Source of the DNA: an uncultured Flavobacteriales bacterium
Lineage (GTDB): Bacteria; Bacteroidota; Bacteroidia; Palsa-965
Length of the DNA: 46,045 nt
Direction of reading: 5' to 3'
Assembly: GCA_937974275.1 (NCBI GenBank)
Contig: CALJIF010000095.1
Coordinates: forward strand, 1 to 46,045
The position numbers were made by a program, and so were the translations under genes. The notes beneath the pieces were generated by a model. The model was not told the DNA's origin. It worked only from the letters and a program-made list of their open reading frames with translations, and did not search any database. Positions 17,497 to 25,985 of this stretch are shown here, one piece after another (position 1 is the first letter of the stretch; each line of letters starts with the position of its first letter).

Positions 17497-17730
17497 ATGA
17501 ACAACCTTTTGACAAGAATAACAATTGACAAAGCGATTTGTCATGGCAAACCTGTTATTCGAGGATTGAGATATCCGGTTGATGGAATGTTAGAACTATT
17601 GGCTTCCGGAATGAGTATCGACGAAATTTTACAAGATTATCCGGATTTAGAACGAGATGATTTGCTTGCATGTTTGCTATACGCTTCGAAGCTGGCTCAA
17701 GTTAAAAGCATTTATGGTATAGCGTCGTGA
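17497..17730 (+). CDS. DUF433 antitoxin
   Basis: 77 residues, normal for the family. RITIDKAICHGKPVIRGLRYPVDGML is split by the hallmark GKPVIRG turn, and SGMSIDEILQDYPDLERDDL continues the winged-helix DUF433 pattern. These proteins are the VapB-like partner of DUF5615 PIN-type toxins. Its stop overlaps the GTG start of the toxin frame (GTGA), the standard arrangement. The toxin partner carries a nonsense codon, so the antitoxin may now be orphaned. Confidence 0.88.
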   Translation: MNNLLTRITIDKAICHGKPVIRGLRYPVDGMLELLASGMSIDEILQDYPDLERDDLLACLLYASKLAQVKSIYGIAS

Positions 17731-18080
17731 AGTTTCTGGTTGACGCTCAGCTATCCATGAGTCTGGTTCATATACTGCGACATTAGGGTTTTGATTGTTT
17801 ACATACTTCTGAGTTACCACTTGGGAACAAGTCATCCGACGAAGATTTGCTCTTTTATGCCGATAAGGACGATCGCATTATGGTTACAAAAGACTCCGAT
17901 TTTCTAGTTTCTCATTTGTTAACGCAACAGCCGCGCAAATTGGTGCTTATTAAAACCGGTAATATTTCGAATAAGCTATTGATTGAGCTTGTTGAGAATA
18001 ATTGGGAGCTACTTACGGAAATGATATCAAGGAGTAGTTTGATTGAGATATCTAAGGACAATATGGTTGAGCGAGATTAA
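17727..18080 (+). pseudogene. DUF5615 PIN-like toxin interrupted by an amber codon
   Basis: Reading from GTG at 17727 gives KFLVDAQLSMSLVHILRH, then TAG at 17784-17786 (codon 20), then GFDCLHTSELPLGN, SSDEDLLFYADKDDRIMV and TKDSDF. The frame then runs on to TAA at 18080. Sequence on both sides of the stop matches DUF5615, including the acidic residues in VDAQL and TKDSDF expected at the nuclease site. In homologues the interrupted position lies just before the conserved G-[FHY]-D. No frameshift is present, so a single nonsense change explains it. A TTG at 17847 could restart, but that product would lack the first catalytic Asp. Confidence 0.85.
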
Positions 18081-18160
18081 ACAATTCAGATTAAGTTCAG
18101 TTATTTTCCGGGATTCTTTTTCTGCCACACTTCCGATTTTCTTTTGTGATTTATTTAAAA

Positions 18161-18174
18161 CTGATCAAGATCAT
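18161..18174. promoter_or_regulatory. FNR/CRP-family-like palindrome
   Basis: TGAT-caag-ATCA (18162-18173) matches the core of the TTGAT-N4-ATCAA consensus, lacking only the outermost T and A. It lies ~73 nt before the ATG of the small membrane protein, a plausible activator position. Confidence 0.4.
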
Positions 18175-18246
18175 ATTGTGCACTAACGGCAGTCATTATT
18201 TACGTCCTTGTCCTTATTGAAATTTGTTCAACTAAAATTTCAAACC

Positions 18247-18495
18247 ATGAACATCAATAAGCTTGTAGCCTTAATTATTGCAACTGCGTTGTTGCTGGGT
18301 CCGATTAACATTTTGTATTTCACTGATGGACGTATTGTCAACGGTGCTGCAGAAATCGGTTTGTTTCTTTCCGTTATCATGGGATTTTTCGTGATGTTCT
18401 TTATTGGAACAAACGAACCTATCGGTAAAGGTGAAGAGCATGCTGATTTGCCACAAAACGCACAACACCGCCAGGATAAGTCCAAAGCGGCATAA
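18247..18495 (+). CDS. Small two-helix membrane protein
   Basis: 82 residues from ATG at 18247. The frame extends to 18208, but those residues precede the first hydrophobic segment without conservation signs. Two membrane segments are clear (LVALIIATALLLGPINILYF and IGLFLSVIMGFFVMFFIG), followed by a charged cytoplasmic tail (GKGEEHADLPQ). I do not recognise the family. The FNR-like site upstream hints at oxygen-linked control, but that is inference. Confidence 0.6.
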   Translation: MNINKLVALIIATALLLGPINILYFTDGRIVNGAAEIGLFLSVIMGFFVMFFIGTNEPIGKGEEHADLPQNAQHRQDKSKAA

Positions 18496-18538
18496 TTCCT
18501 CCGTTTTAAACCATACGGATACCCCACGCGGGCAGGTT

Positions 18539-19936
18539 TTATAACCGGAAAACTTGCCCGTGTTCCGGTATGGTCACGTTTTGAAATCCGTGCTTTTGCA
18601 GGTGATCCTTGAATCGTAATTGTGTCATTGGTTCGCCATGTACAAGAAAAATCTCTTTAACCTTTGTCGGATCCTGGCACGACAAATATTCCGTCATTTC
18701 CTGATAATCGCCGTGTGCACTGTATGAGGTGATTACCTCAACCTGAGCGTTCACTTTGTATTGATGCCCAAAAATCCGCACTTCCTCTTTGCCTTCCGTA
18801 ATATCCGCTCCAAGACTTCCCGGGGCACAATAACCCACCATCAATATAGTATTTCTTGGATCTTCAATGCCGTTTCGCACGTGGTGTTTGATACGTCCTG
18901 CTTCCAGCATTCCCGAAGCTGAGATAATTACGCAAGGAGTTTCATCGCTGTTCAGAGCCTTAGAAATTTCCGAATCGGTGATGTAAACCAAGCCGTTAAA
19001 CCCAAAAGGATCCGGATCTTCGTGCAATGAACGTGTGACTTCCGCGTTAAAATTATCGGCATGTTTTCGCATAATTTCCGTGGCGTTGGTAGAGAGCGGA
19101 CTGTCAACGTATACCGGAATGTCAGGCAATAAACCCTGATTTTTCAGGTTGTTTAAGGCATAAACAATTTCTTGAGTGCGTCCTAAACTGAAGGCGGGTA
19201 TGTAGACTTTGCCTAAACGCTTTACACAGGTGTCTTCAACAACTTTTAAAAGTTGAGCGGAAGGATCAATTTCCCGTTCATGAAGACGATCACCGTATGT
19301 GCTTTCACATAAAATGAAATCGGCTTGAGGAAAAGGCTGAGGTGAACGCAACAACACATCCGTTGCACGACCAATATCGCCTGTAAACGAAAAGTGTTTG
19401 TATGAACCGTCTTCATTAATTTCCAGATGGACAGCAGCACTACCCAAAATGTGACCTGCATCCGTAAATTGGAATTTAATGCCTTTCACTAATACAAACC
19501 ATTCGTTGTATTCAACCGCTTCCATGAGGCGTACTGTTTCCTTAACGTCATCTTCATCATACAACGGAGGAATTTCATTTTTGCCTTGCAACTTTCTGCG
19601 TTTATTGCGGTGATAGGCGTCGTTTTCCTGAATGCGCGCTGAATCTGCGAGCATTATTTCACACAAATCCTTGGTTGCAGGCGTACAATAAATCGGTCCA
19701 CGGAAACCTTCTTTTACCAATCGTGGTAAAGCACCACTATGATCAATATGGGCGTGAGATAGAAGCACAGCATCAATGCTGCGAGGATCAAATCCAAAGT
19801 GTTCGTTTCTCCCGGCTTTTATGGATTCCCGATCCTGAAACATGCCACAGTCCAATAGTAATTGCACTCCATTAGCGCGCAACAAATGCCTACTTCCGGT
19901 AACGGTTTTGGCAGCACCCATACATTGTAATTCCAT
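18539..19936 (-). CDS. Beta-CASP metallo-beta-lactamase-fold ribonuclease
   Basis: 465 residues from ATG at 19936 (MELQCMGAAKTVTGS, the usual family start; the frame allows 19954). The zinc motif HAHIDH, then GHILGSAAVHLEI, the beta-CASP segments SASGMLEAGR and SYSAHGD, and VHGE near the C-terminus are all present and in order. This is the YSH1/CPSF73-like bacterial group, expected to be RNA endo- or exonucleases. Catalytic residues look intact. It converges on the small membrane protein at 18495. Confidence 0.88.
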   Translation of the reverse strand: MELQCMGAAKTVTGSRHLLRANGVQLLLDCGMFQDRESIKAGRNEHFGFDPRSIDAVLLSHAHIDHSGALPRLVKEGFRGPIYCTPATKDLCEIMLADSARIQENDAYHRNKRRKLQGKNEIPPLYDEDDVKETVRLMEAVEYNEWFVLVKGIKFQFTDAGHILGSAAVHLEINEDGSYKHFSFTGDIGRATDVLLRSPQPFPQADFILCESTYGDRLHEREIDPSAQLLKVVEDTCVKRLGKVYIPAFSLGRTQEIVYALNNLKNQGLLPDIPVYVDSPLSTNATEIMRKHADNFNAEVTRSLHEDPDPFGFNGLVYITDSEISKALNSDETPCVIISASGMLEAGRIKHHVRNGIEDPRNTILMVGYCAPGSLGADITEGKEEVRIFGHQYKVNAQVEVITSYSAHGDYQEMTEYLSCQDPTKVKEIFLVHGEPMTQLRFKDHLQKHGFQNVTIPEHGQVFRL

Positions 19937-20098
19937 ATCGGTAAATGTAAGCAAGTCTTCGTATGATTGTGTTTGTCAACTTTCGTTTCCTTGTTTATCT
20001 TGTTCGGCATTTCGCGGGCTCATTCGTTGTAAATGTCGGGTAGTACTACTATTAATTTTATCTGTGAAGCGATTTGACCGAAAAAGCCTCAAATGTTC

Positions 20099-20956
20099 AT
20101 GAAGCAAGCCATACTCATCACAGCATATAAAGACATTTCCGCGCTGGTGGAATTAATCCAATGCCTTGGAGCGGATTTCAATTTTTATATTCACATTGAC
20201 AGAAGTAAAAATTTAAATATTGAATCGTTAAGCGAATTTGATAATGTCCACGTTTTTAATCATTACAAAGTTAACTGGGCCGGAATTAATCACCTCAAAG
20301 CCATATTGCTGTTGTCTTCCGAGGCTTTGAAGAATAAAGAAAATATGTTCTTTCATTTAATAACAGGAGAGGATTTTCCGATTAAATCGAGAACGGAATT
20401 TGCACAATTGGACATTTCTAAAAACTATCTTGAAAACTTCAAATTGCCCAACGATTCCTGGGCAGGGAATGGTGGATTAGATCGCTTGGCGTACTACTAT
20501 TTGTATGATGTGTTTGATGCAAAAAAGCGGTGGGGTAACATAATTATTGGATTGTTTCTCCGGTTTCAGAAGAAGTTGAAACTTCGGCGTGCATCACCGA
20601 AACAATTTGAACATCAATTGTATGGTGGTTCCACCTACTGGAGTTTAAACCGTTTGGCGTTGGAATATGTGGTAAACTATACGAAAACACATCCTGAATT
20701 TTTGCGGCGGTTACGTTTTACATTCTGTGCCGAAGAAATGTATTTTCAAACGGTACTGATGAATTCCGAATTTAATTCAACTATTTCTAACGACAATCTT
20801 CGCTATATCGATTGGTCGTCGGGTAGAGGTGGCTATCCCGCATTTCTTGATAGTGCAGATTTTCAACAATTATTGGCATCAAAAAAATACTTTGCTCGAA
20901 AAATTAAACACGGTGAACGATTAAAAGAATTATTAAAAAATAATTATACTACGTAA
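20099..20956 (+). CDS. GT14-type (core-2/I-branching) glycosyltransferase
   Basis: 285 residues. KQAILITAYKD, FHLITGEDFPIKS, LYGGSTYWSLNR and CAEEMYFQTVLMNS are the characteristic blocks of bacterial beta-1,6-N-acetylglucosaminyltransferase-like enzymes. No membrane segment is seen. The acceptor is unknown and is probably a surface glycan. The start could also be ATG at 20093 (two residues longer). I chose 20099 because MKQAIL is family-like. The gene stands alone, 136 nt from the divergent nuclease gene. Confidence 0.85.
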   Translation: MKQAILITAYKDISALVELIQCLGADFNFYIHIDRSKNLNIESLSEFDNVHVFNHYKVNWAGINHLKAILLLSSEALKNKENMFFHLITGEDFPIKSRTEFAQLDISKNYLENFKLPNDSWAGNGGLDRLAYYYLYDVFDAKKRWGNIIIGLFLRFQKKLKLRRASPKQFEHQLYGGSTYWSLNRLALEYVVNYTKTHPEFLRRLRFTFCAEEMYFQTVLMNSEFNSTISNDNLRYIDWSSGRGGYPAFLDSADFQQLLASKKYFARKIKHGERLKELLKNNYTT

Positions 20957-20982
20957 CGCATGAAATTGGTGTAATCGTGACA

Positions 20983-20990
20983 TAGTTTTG
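20983..20990 (+). promoter_or_regulatory. -7 element before the CoA-transferase gene
   Basis: TAGTTTTG fits TAnnTTTG, ~53 nt before the ATG at 21044. No good -33 TTTG at 17-23 nt; ATTG at 20965-20968 is too close. Confidence 0.4.
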
Positions 20991-21043
20991 TCATGGTGAT
21001 TAATCTGAAACAATGCAAATGCGTTAAAGGAGAAACATATTTG

Positions 21044-22318
21044 ATGATGAAACAGCAGAGTGCAGAAACGGCCGTTGGAGCTGTAAAAAGTGGTGACCGG
21101 GTTTTTATACAAGGAGGTGCAGCTACCCCTGCGGCTTTAATTCAGGCGCTGTTACAGCGAAAATCGGAATTGAATAATGTAGAATTGGTAAGTATTACTA
21201 CGTTGGGAGATGATTTATTCAGTCCTGAATCGGTAGGTGATAGTTTTTTTATCAACTCGTTATTCGTTTCTAAAAATGTTCGGAAAGTCATCAATACGGA
21301 ACACGGAGAGTACGTTCCTGTTTTTTTGAGTGAAATTCCGTTGTTGTTCCGCAATTCTATTTTACCTGTTGATGTGGCTCTTATTCATGTATCTCCGCCT
21401 GATCAGCATGGGTATTGTTCATTAGGAACGTCGGTTGATATTGTCCGTTCTGCATTGCAAAATGCGCGACATATTATTGCTCAGGTCAACTCAAAAATGC
21501 CAAGAACCCATGGCGATGGTATTATTCATGTGTCGGAAATACACACCATGGTAGAAATAGATATGCCTTTACCTGAAGTGAATTATAGTGTCAAGACGGA
21601 TGAAACTTCGTTGCAAATCGGAAAGCATATTGCAGGTTTGATTGATGATGGTGCAACGCTTCAGATGGGAATTGGTGCTATTCCGGATGCGGTTTTGACG
21701 TGTTTAACTCACCATAAGGATTTGGGAATACATACCGAAATGTTTTCTGATGGCGTTGTGCCGTTGGTTCATAGCGGTGTTATAACGAATCGTTATAAAG
21801 AAAATCATCGCGGTAAAATTGTCACCAGCTTTGTCGTAGGTACAAAGCAGGTGTATGATTTTGTTCACGATAATCCATTGGTTTCATTTCTGGATATTGA
21901 CTATGTGAACGACACGCATGTAATTCGTAAAAATCCGAAAATGGTGGCTATCAATTCTGCAATTGAGATAGATATTACGGGTCAAGTATGCTCTGATTCT
22001 ATTGGAACGTATCAATACTCCGGTGTAGGAGGGCAAATGGATTTTATGCGTGGGGCTGCATTGTCTCCGGGTGGCAAACCAATTATAGCTTTGAAATCTA
22101 GTACTAAAGAAGGATTCTCCAAAATAGTTCCGTTTCTCAAGAAAGGAGCAGGAATCGTAACCACTCGCGCCCATGTTCATTACGTCGTCACTGAATACGG
22201 AGTAGTAAACTTATTCGGAAAAAACCTGCAGCAGCGGGCCAAAGCGCTCCGGGATATCGCCCATCCGGATCATCGGGAAGACATTGATCGCGAGATATTT
22301 CAACGTTTCGGCGTATAA
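21044..22318 (+). CDS. Acetyl-CoA hydrolase/transferase family CoA-transferase
   Basis: 424 residues. GDRVFIQGGAATP, DVALIHVSPPDQHGYCSLG, LQMGIGAIPDAVL and the catalytic-Glu block GIHTEMFSDGVVPL are typical of the 4-hydroxybutyrate/acetate CoA-transferase family. VTEYGVVNLFGKNLQQRA near the C-terminus also fits. The enzyme moves CoA between acids and probably acts on acetyl- or succinyl-CoA; the exact substrate is not readable. I chose ATG at 21044, preceded by AAAGGAGA, over the longer frame from 20993, which begins inside the promoter. Confidence 0.88.
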   Translation: MMKQQSAETAVGAVKSGDRVFIQGGAATPAALIQALLQRKSELNNVELVSITTLGDDLFSPESVGDSFFINSLFVSKNVRKVINTEHGEYVPVFLSEIPLLFRNSILPVDVALIHVSPPDQHGYCSLGTSVDIVRSALQNARHIIAQVNSKMPRTHGDGIIHVSEIHTMVEIDMPLPEVNYSVKTDETSLQIGKHIAGLIDDGATLQMGIGAIPDAVLTCLTHHKDLGIHTEMFSDGVVPLVHSGVITNRYKENHRGKIVTSFVVGTKQVYDFVHDNPLVSFLDIDYVNDTHVIRKNPKMVAINSAIEIDITGQVCSDSIGTYQYSGVGGQMDFMRGAALSPGGKPIIALKSSTKEGFSKIVPFLKKGAGIVTTRAHVHYVVTEYGVVNLFGKNLQQRAKALRDIAHPDHREDIDREIFQRFGV

Positions 22319-22422
22319 ATGATTGAATGTAACATTTACTTGTTGTAAGCGTTGTTTTCAACCAGGATTGAAATTTCACGATCTGTTAATTCACTATTTT
22401 TCGTTTGCAGTATATTCCCGTA

Positions 22423-23070
22423 ATGTTAAACCGTTACAGTATGTCACCCCAAAATAGTCTATTTATTTTATTAATGGTCTTGCTGTCCAATTTCATTAAT
22501 TCAAGTAAGCTACATGCAAATGATATGGATGACTATATCATAACCTTGAAAAACGAAACAATTGTTTGCCATATTCCTTTAAGTCCTAAAGAAGTATTTC
22601 GGGAATCACGCAAAGGAACCTATTTCTTCGATTACGTGGTTGCCAAATTCAAAGGTGATAGTGTTCGTTATTTTGTGCCGGGAAGTATCAAAGCATACGC
22701 ACGAAATGTAATAGTTAATGGTAAAAATCAAACAGATCGTTATTTCTCCGATTCCGTTATTACAGATTTTGATGCTGTTGTAAAGGGTAATGGCGGTAAA
22801 AGAGCATTATTTGTCCTGCGTTTAATTGACGGCGCGCCATATCAATTGTGGTTTTTCGAAGATTACGACCGCGCTGACAAGCATGATACGCGAGTATTCA
22901 TATTAAAAGAAACATCAACAGGTGTTGTGCATCATGTTTTAAGAACCAGACAACTATGGAAGATATTAGGCACTTGGCCGGGTTGTAACAAGAGAGATCC
23001 TCGTTATAAGCATTGGTATACGGGGAAGCAAAACATGGTATTGGATTACAACAAGGCTGTAAAAATATAG
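22423..23070 (+). CDS. Exported protein of unknown function
   Basis: 215 residues from ATG at 22423 (a TTG at 22405 is also in frame). The N-terminal hydrophobic stretch FILLMVLLSNFINSS looks like a signal peptide. The mature part is mixed alpha/beta with RKGTYFFDYVVAKFKGDSVRYF and ends basic. It has no Cys lipobox. I recognise no family. It is followed after 58 nt by the MBL-fold hydrolase. Confidence 0.6.
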   Translation: MLNRYSMSPQNSLFILLMVLLSNFINSSKLHANDMDDYIITLKNETIVCHIPLSPKEVFRESRKGTYFFDYVVAKFKGDSVRYFVPGSIKAYARNVIVNGKNQTDRYFSDSVITDFDAVVKGNGGKRALFVLRLIDGAPYQLWFFEDYDRADKHDTRVFILKETSTGVVHHVLRTRQLWKILGTWPGCNKRDPRYKHWYTGKQNMVLDYNKAVKI

Positions 23071-23128
23071 TACTATTAGCGCAGGCTATGACTTGCTTCA
23101 CGTACCTTTAGAAACCAATTCAGGTTTT

Positions 23129-23890
23129 GTGGAAATTACATTCTTAGGTACAGGCACATCACAAGGCGTTCCGGTTATTGCCTGTTCGTGTGCAGTTTGT
23201 AGGTCGCAAGATCCTAGGGATAAACGCTTACGGACGTCAATATCCGTAAAACACCATGGGCACCATATTGTAATTGACTCGGGGCCGGATTTCCGCCAGC
23301 AGTTATTACGCGAGAATGTTCAAAGCCTCGACGCAGTGCTGTTTACACACGAGCATAAAGACCACATTGCCGGACTTGATGATGTTCGCGCTTTTAATTT
23401 CGTTCAGAAACGTACCATGCCTGTATACGCCACTCCGCGAGTGCATGAGGCTTTAAAAAGAGAATACCAATATATTTTCGATGGTACCAATTATCCCGGA
23501 ATTCCTCAGATAGAGGTTACCCATTTTGGTAATGAACCGTTTCATATCGGTCCGATTCATGTGAAGCCGATACAAGTATATCACCACAAATTACCCGTGT
23601 ATGGATTTCGTTTCGATGATTTTGTGTACATCACCGACGCGAATAGCATTCCGGTCTTGGAAAAAGATAAAATAAAGCGCTGCAAAGTGTTGGTGTTAAA
23701 TGCACTTCGCCGCGAACAGCACATTTCTCATTTTACGCTATATGAAGCCATTGCTTTAGTTGAAGAACTGCAACCTGAAATGACTTATTTCACGCACATA
23801 AGCCATCAATTGGGTGCGCATGCCGAGGTAGAGCAGGAGTTGCCTCCGCATATTCGATTGGCTTACGATGGATTGAGAATCCGTTTGTGA
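23129..23890 (+). CDS. MBL-fold metallo-hydrolase, PhnP-like
   Basis: 253 residues if started at GTG 23129, which gives the family-typical N-terminus EITFLGTGTSQGVPV. A TTG at 23093 gives 12 more residues and cannot be excluded. The motif THEHKDHIAGLDDVR holds the zinc ligands, YITDAN carries the later Asp, and the C-terminal THISHQLG contains another His. CSCAVCRSQ at the N-terminus resembles the Cys-rich insertion of PhnP-type phosphodiesterases, but no phosphonate genes are near. It probably hydrolyses a phosphodiester. Its stop touches the stop of the convergent lipoprotein gene. Confidence 0.8.
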   Translation: MEITFLGTGTSQGVPVIACSCAVCRSQDPRDKRLRTSISVKHHGHHIVIDSGPDFRQQLLRENVQSLDAVLFTHEHKDHIAGLDDVRAFNFVQKRTMPVYATPRVHEALKREYQYIFDGTNYPGIPQIEVTHFGNEPFHIGPIHVKPIQVYHHKLPVYGFRFDDFVYITDANSIPVLEKDKIKRCKVLVLNALRREQHISHFTLYEAIALVEELQPEMTYFTHISHQLGAHAEVEQELPPHIRLAYDGLRIRL

Positions 23891-24583
23891 TTATTTTTTC
23901 TGAGGAGCGCCCGGCTTAGCAGGCGGCGGTGTTGCAGTTACTTCCATTTCACAAGGCACCACAATTCGCTTTTCTTCTACACGCAAATCACAGAAGGTGG
24001 AGCGCAAATACAATTTTTTCTTTGAACCGTCCGGCATGTCAACATCCATGTCCGATTCAGTAGCAGCAGGACCTTCAAAGGTGAATGGCTCTTCAAAATA
24101 GGTGGCGAAATCGATGTCGGTAATGTGGACTTTTTTCCCCAGCACTTTCGTGTACAATTCACCGATGGCGCGCGTTACTTTAACATTAATGAGGTTTTTG
24201 TCCTTATCGTACCAAATTTTTACATCGCCGATAACCTTCGTAGTGTAATTGAATGGCCCGGAAATAACATTCACGTCTGTTACAAAATCGGCTTTCCCCG
24301 GATGCAAGGCGATATGCGGATTAATGAGTGTCCAGTATGCCGTATCCGTCATAAATAACACCTTGTAAGCTTCTTTGCCTTTTATTACTCCGATTGCTTT
24401 AAACACTTTATTCAGCATGTCCTGATGAAGGATAACCACCACGTCATCGGGATTTTGAGTCGGTGCTTGCTGTGCTGTTGGCGGTGGAGTTGGGGCAGGA
24501 GTTTGTGTGACGTTCTTTTTGTTTTTGCACGCAGTGAGCATTACCGCCGAGCAAACGAGCAAAATGTGAATTACTTTCTTCAT
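23891..24583 (-). CDS. Lipoprotein of unknown function
   Basis: 230 residues from ATG at 24583 (the frame reaches 24604). The lipobox VMLTAC is followed by a Lys patch and a Pro/Thr/Gln-rich linker (TPAPTPPPTAQQAPTQ). The globular part is beta-rich and has two Cys. It ends with a Pro/Lys tail. No family recognised. It is divergent from the thioredoxin-like gene at 24640, sharing a 56-nt intergenic region. Confidence 0.7.
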   Translation of the reverse strand: MKKVIHILLVCSAVMLTACKNKKNVTQTPAPTPPPTAQQAPTQNPDDVVVILHQDMLNKVFKAIGVIKGKEAYKVLFMTDTAYWTLINPHIALHPGKADFVTDVNVISGPFNYTTKVIGDVKIWYDKDKNLINVKVTRAIGELYTKVLGKKVHITDIDFATYFEEPFTFEGPAATESDMDVDMPDGSKKKLYLRSTFCDLRVEEKRIVVPCEMEVTATPPPAKPGAPQKK

Positions 24584-24639
24584 GAACGGCACAATTTCAG
24601 GCAAGGAATTTGCGTACTTTGATTAACAACACGAAAAAT

Positions 24640-25170
24640 ATGAAAGTATTGGCACTTGCTGCTGCAGCGGCGTTATCTTTTACGGTAATTACTTCTCCGG
24701 TCGGGAAACAATTTCCTGTATTAAAAGCAGAAACATTAAAGGATCAGGTTGTTACACTGCCTGATGCAGTGAAAGGCAAAAGTTCAATTATCTGTTTGGC
24801 TTATTCGCAGAAAGCAGAGAAAGACCTAAAAACCTGGTACGAACCCACCTACAACAAGTTTATTGCGAAAACGGGTTTAATGGATGATGTTTACGACATC
24901 CACCTGTATTTTATTCCCATGTTTACCGGTGCCAATGCTGCTGCTGCGGGATCTGCAAAGAAGCAAATAGAAAAGGATGTTCAGGTTGATCTTCATCCGC
25001 ATATTTTGGTCTATCGCGGTGATGTGGATGCCTATAAAGCTTCATTAAGCATGGATGACAAGGAGAAACCTTACATCTATGTGTTGGACGCTGCGGGAAA
25101 AGTTGTTTATATGACTTCCGGAGCGTTTACAGAGGAGAAAATGGACGAAATAGAGGATAAACTCGAGTAG
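24640..25170 (+). CDS. Exported thioredoxin-like protein without a CxxC site
   Basis: 176 residues from ATG at 24640. The signal segment is VLALAAAAALSFTVITSP. GKQFPVLKAETLKDQVVTL then KGKSSIICLAYSQKAEKDL follows the order of a TlpA/peroxiredoxin-like fold, and PYIYVLDAAGKVVYMTSGAF is the usual late strand-turn-strand. Where CxxC is expected there is only one Cys (IICLAYSQ), so redox catalysis of the normal kind is unlikely. A binding or assembly role, as in Atp10-like proteins, is possible but speculative. Confidence 0.65.
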   Translation: MKVLALAAAAALSFTVITSPVGKQFPVLKAETLKDQVVTLPDAVKGKSSIICLAYSQKAEKDLKTWYEPTYNKFIAKTGLMDDVYDIHLYFIPMFTGANAAAAGSAKKQIEKDVQVDLHPHILVYRGDVDAYKASLSMDDKEKPYIYVLDAAGKVVYMTSGAFTEEKMDEIEDKLE

Positions 25171-25174
25171 CGGA

Positions 25175-25363
25175 CTAAAGAACAACTTTAGCGTTCGGGT
25201 ACTTTTTCATCCACATTTGCATAGACTCTTCAGAACGAACCATAATGGTGGTCTTACTGTCAATACGCAACTTAATGCTGTTTGCAGAAGGCTCAGGCAT
25301 AGCAGGTTTGCGTGTACGCATGCGCATCGCACGGCTTTCTTTTACAATTGTTAATGGTTTCAT
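25175..25363 (-). CDS. Conserved microprotein (62 residues), related to the 48-residue protein nearby
   Basis: The basic N-terminal half (KESRAMRMRTRKP) precedes a C-terminal module TTIMVRSEESMQMWMKKYP then NAKVVL. The same module occurs in the frame at 25570-25716 (RTIIVVKSKAALQMWMNKYP then AAKLIA). The duplicate and its spacing argue that both are real genes. No domain name is known to me, and the function is unknown. It converges on the thioredoxin-like gene with a 4-nt gap. Confidence 0.6.
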   Translation of the reverse strand: MKPLTIVKESRAMRMRTRKPAMPEPSANSIKLRIDSKTTIMVRSEESMQMWMKKYPNAKVVL

Positions 25364-25507
25364 GGTATTGCTTATTTGAATTCTATATCAAATGAACGCT
25401 ATTATTTAACACGAATCAGAAAAATTAGTCCATTGGCCATTCGGCCCCGACGAATGGCGTGATAAACCGATAAACGGTGAGCGGTTTTTTCAAATGACTC
25501 AAATTCA

Positions 25508-25539
25508 ATAAAAAAGGGCTGCTTCATGAGAAGCAGCCC
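25508..25539 (-). terminator. Terminator of the 48-residue microprotein gene
   Basis: GGGCTGCTTC (25516-25525) pairs with GAAGCAGCCC (25530-25539). On the minus strand a run of T follows the stem. It lies 30 nt past the stop at 25570, supporting transcription of that small gene. Confidence 0.85.
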
Positions 25540-25569
25540 GGGGATGTAACCAACCAAACACAAGCACCT

Positions 25570-25716
25570 TTATGCAATCAACTTTGCAGCCGGATATTTA
25601 TTCATCCACATCTGCAATGCTGCTTTTGATTTTACCACAATAATGGTTCTGTAATCGACCTGAAGTTTAAAGCGATCTCCGCCCTCAACACTTTTATTTT
25701 TTTTATCGTTTTTCAT
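25570..25716 (-). CDS. 48-residue microprotein, paralogue of the 62-residue protein
   Basis: ATG at 25716 to TAA at 25570 gives 48 residues: a basic start (MKNDKKNKSVEGGDRF), then KLQVDYRTIIVVKS, KAALQMWMNKYP and AAKLIA. It matches the last ~30 residues of the protein at 25175-25363 in order, including QMWM-K-YP-AK. The downstream terminator supports it. Function unknown. Confidence 0.65.
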   Translation of the reverse strand: MKNDKKNKSVEGGDRFKLQVDYRTIIVVKSKAALQMWMNKYPAAKLIA

Positions 25717-25921
25717 AATAATTGACGTTTTCTTGTTTAGTAATAAGACGCAGAACTCGTGCCGAAGTTGTACAGGTTAACATTATTTGGCAAGAAGATT
25801 TATACTTTACAGGACAATGGATTGCTCATGGCAATAGGTCCTATTCTTGATTAAATATTTGTATATAAATAATTGTAAGATAACTATATATGAAATTTTA
25901 TGAAAGTTGTAGTTTAATAAT
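25717..25921. other. AT-rich gap between microprotein and clpB terminator
   Basis: I see no gene or clear promoter here. The sequence is strongly AT-rich from about 25840. Confidence 0.5.
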
Positions 25922-25957
25922 AAAAAATCATCCCGAAACCGTTCTGATTTCGGGATG
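25922..25957 (-). terminator. Terminator of clpB
   Basis: CATCCCGAAA (25929-25938) and TTTCGGGATG (25948-25957) form the stem. On the minus strand it is followed by ATTTTTTA. Confidence 0.85.
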
Positions 25958-25985
25958 CTTCTGAATGTTACCAGGTTAAACTTAC

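Noticed and set aside
25435..25500. Inverted repeat GCCATTCG/CGAATGGC and AAACCG/CGGTTTTTT as a riboswitch or terminator
   Set aside because: Stems are short and there is no gene running into them from the left with a stop nearby; could be a weak plus-strand terminator but not supportable.
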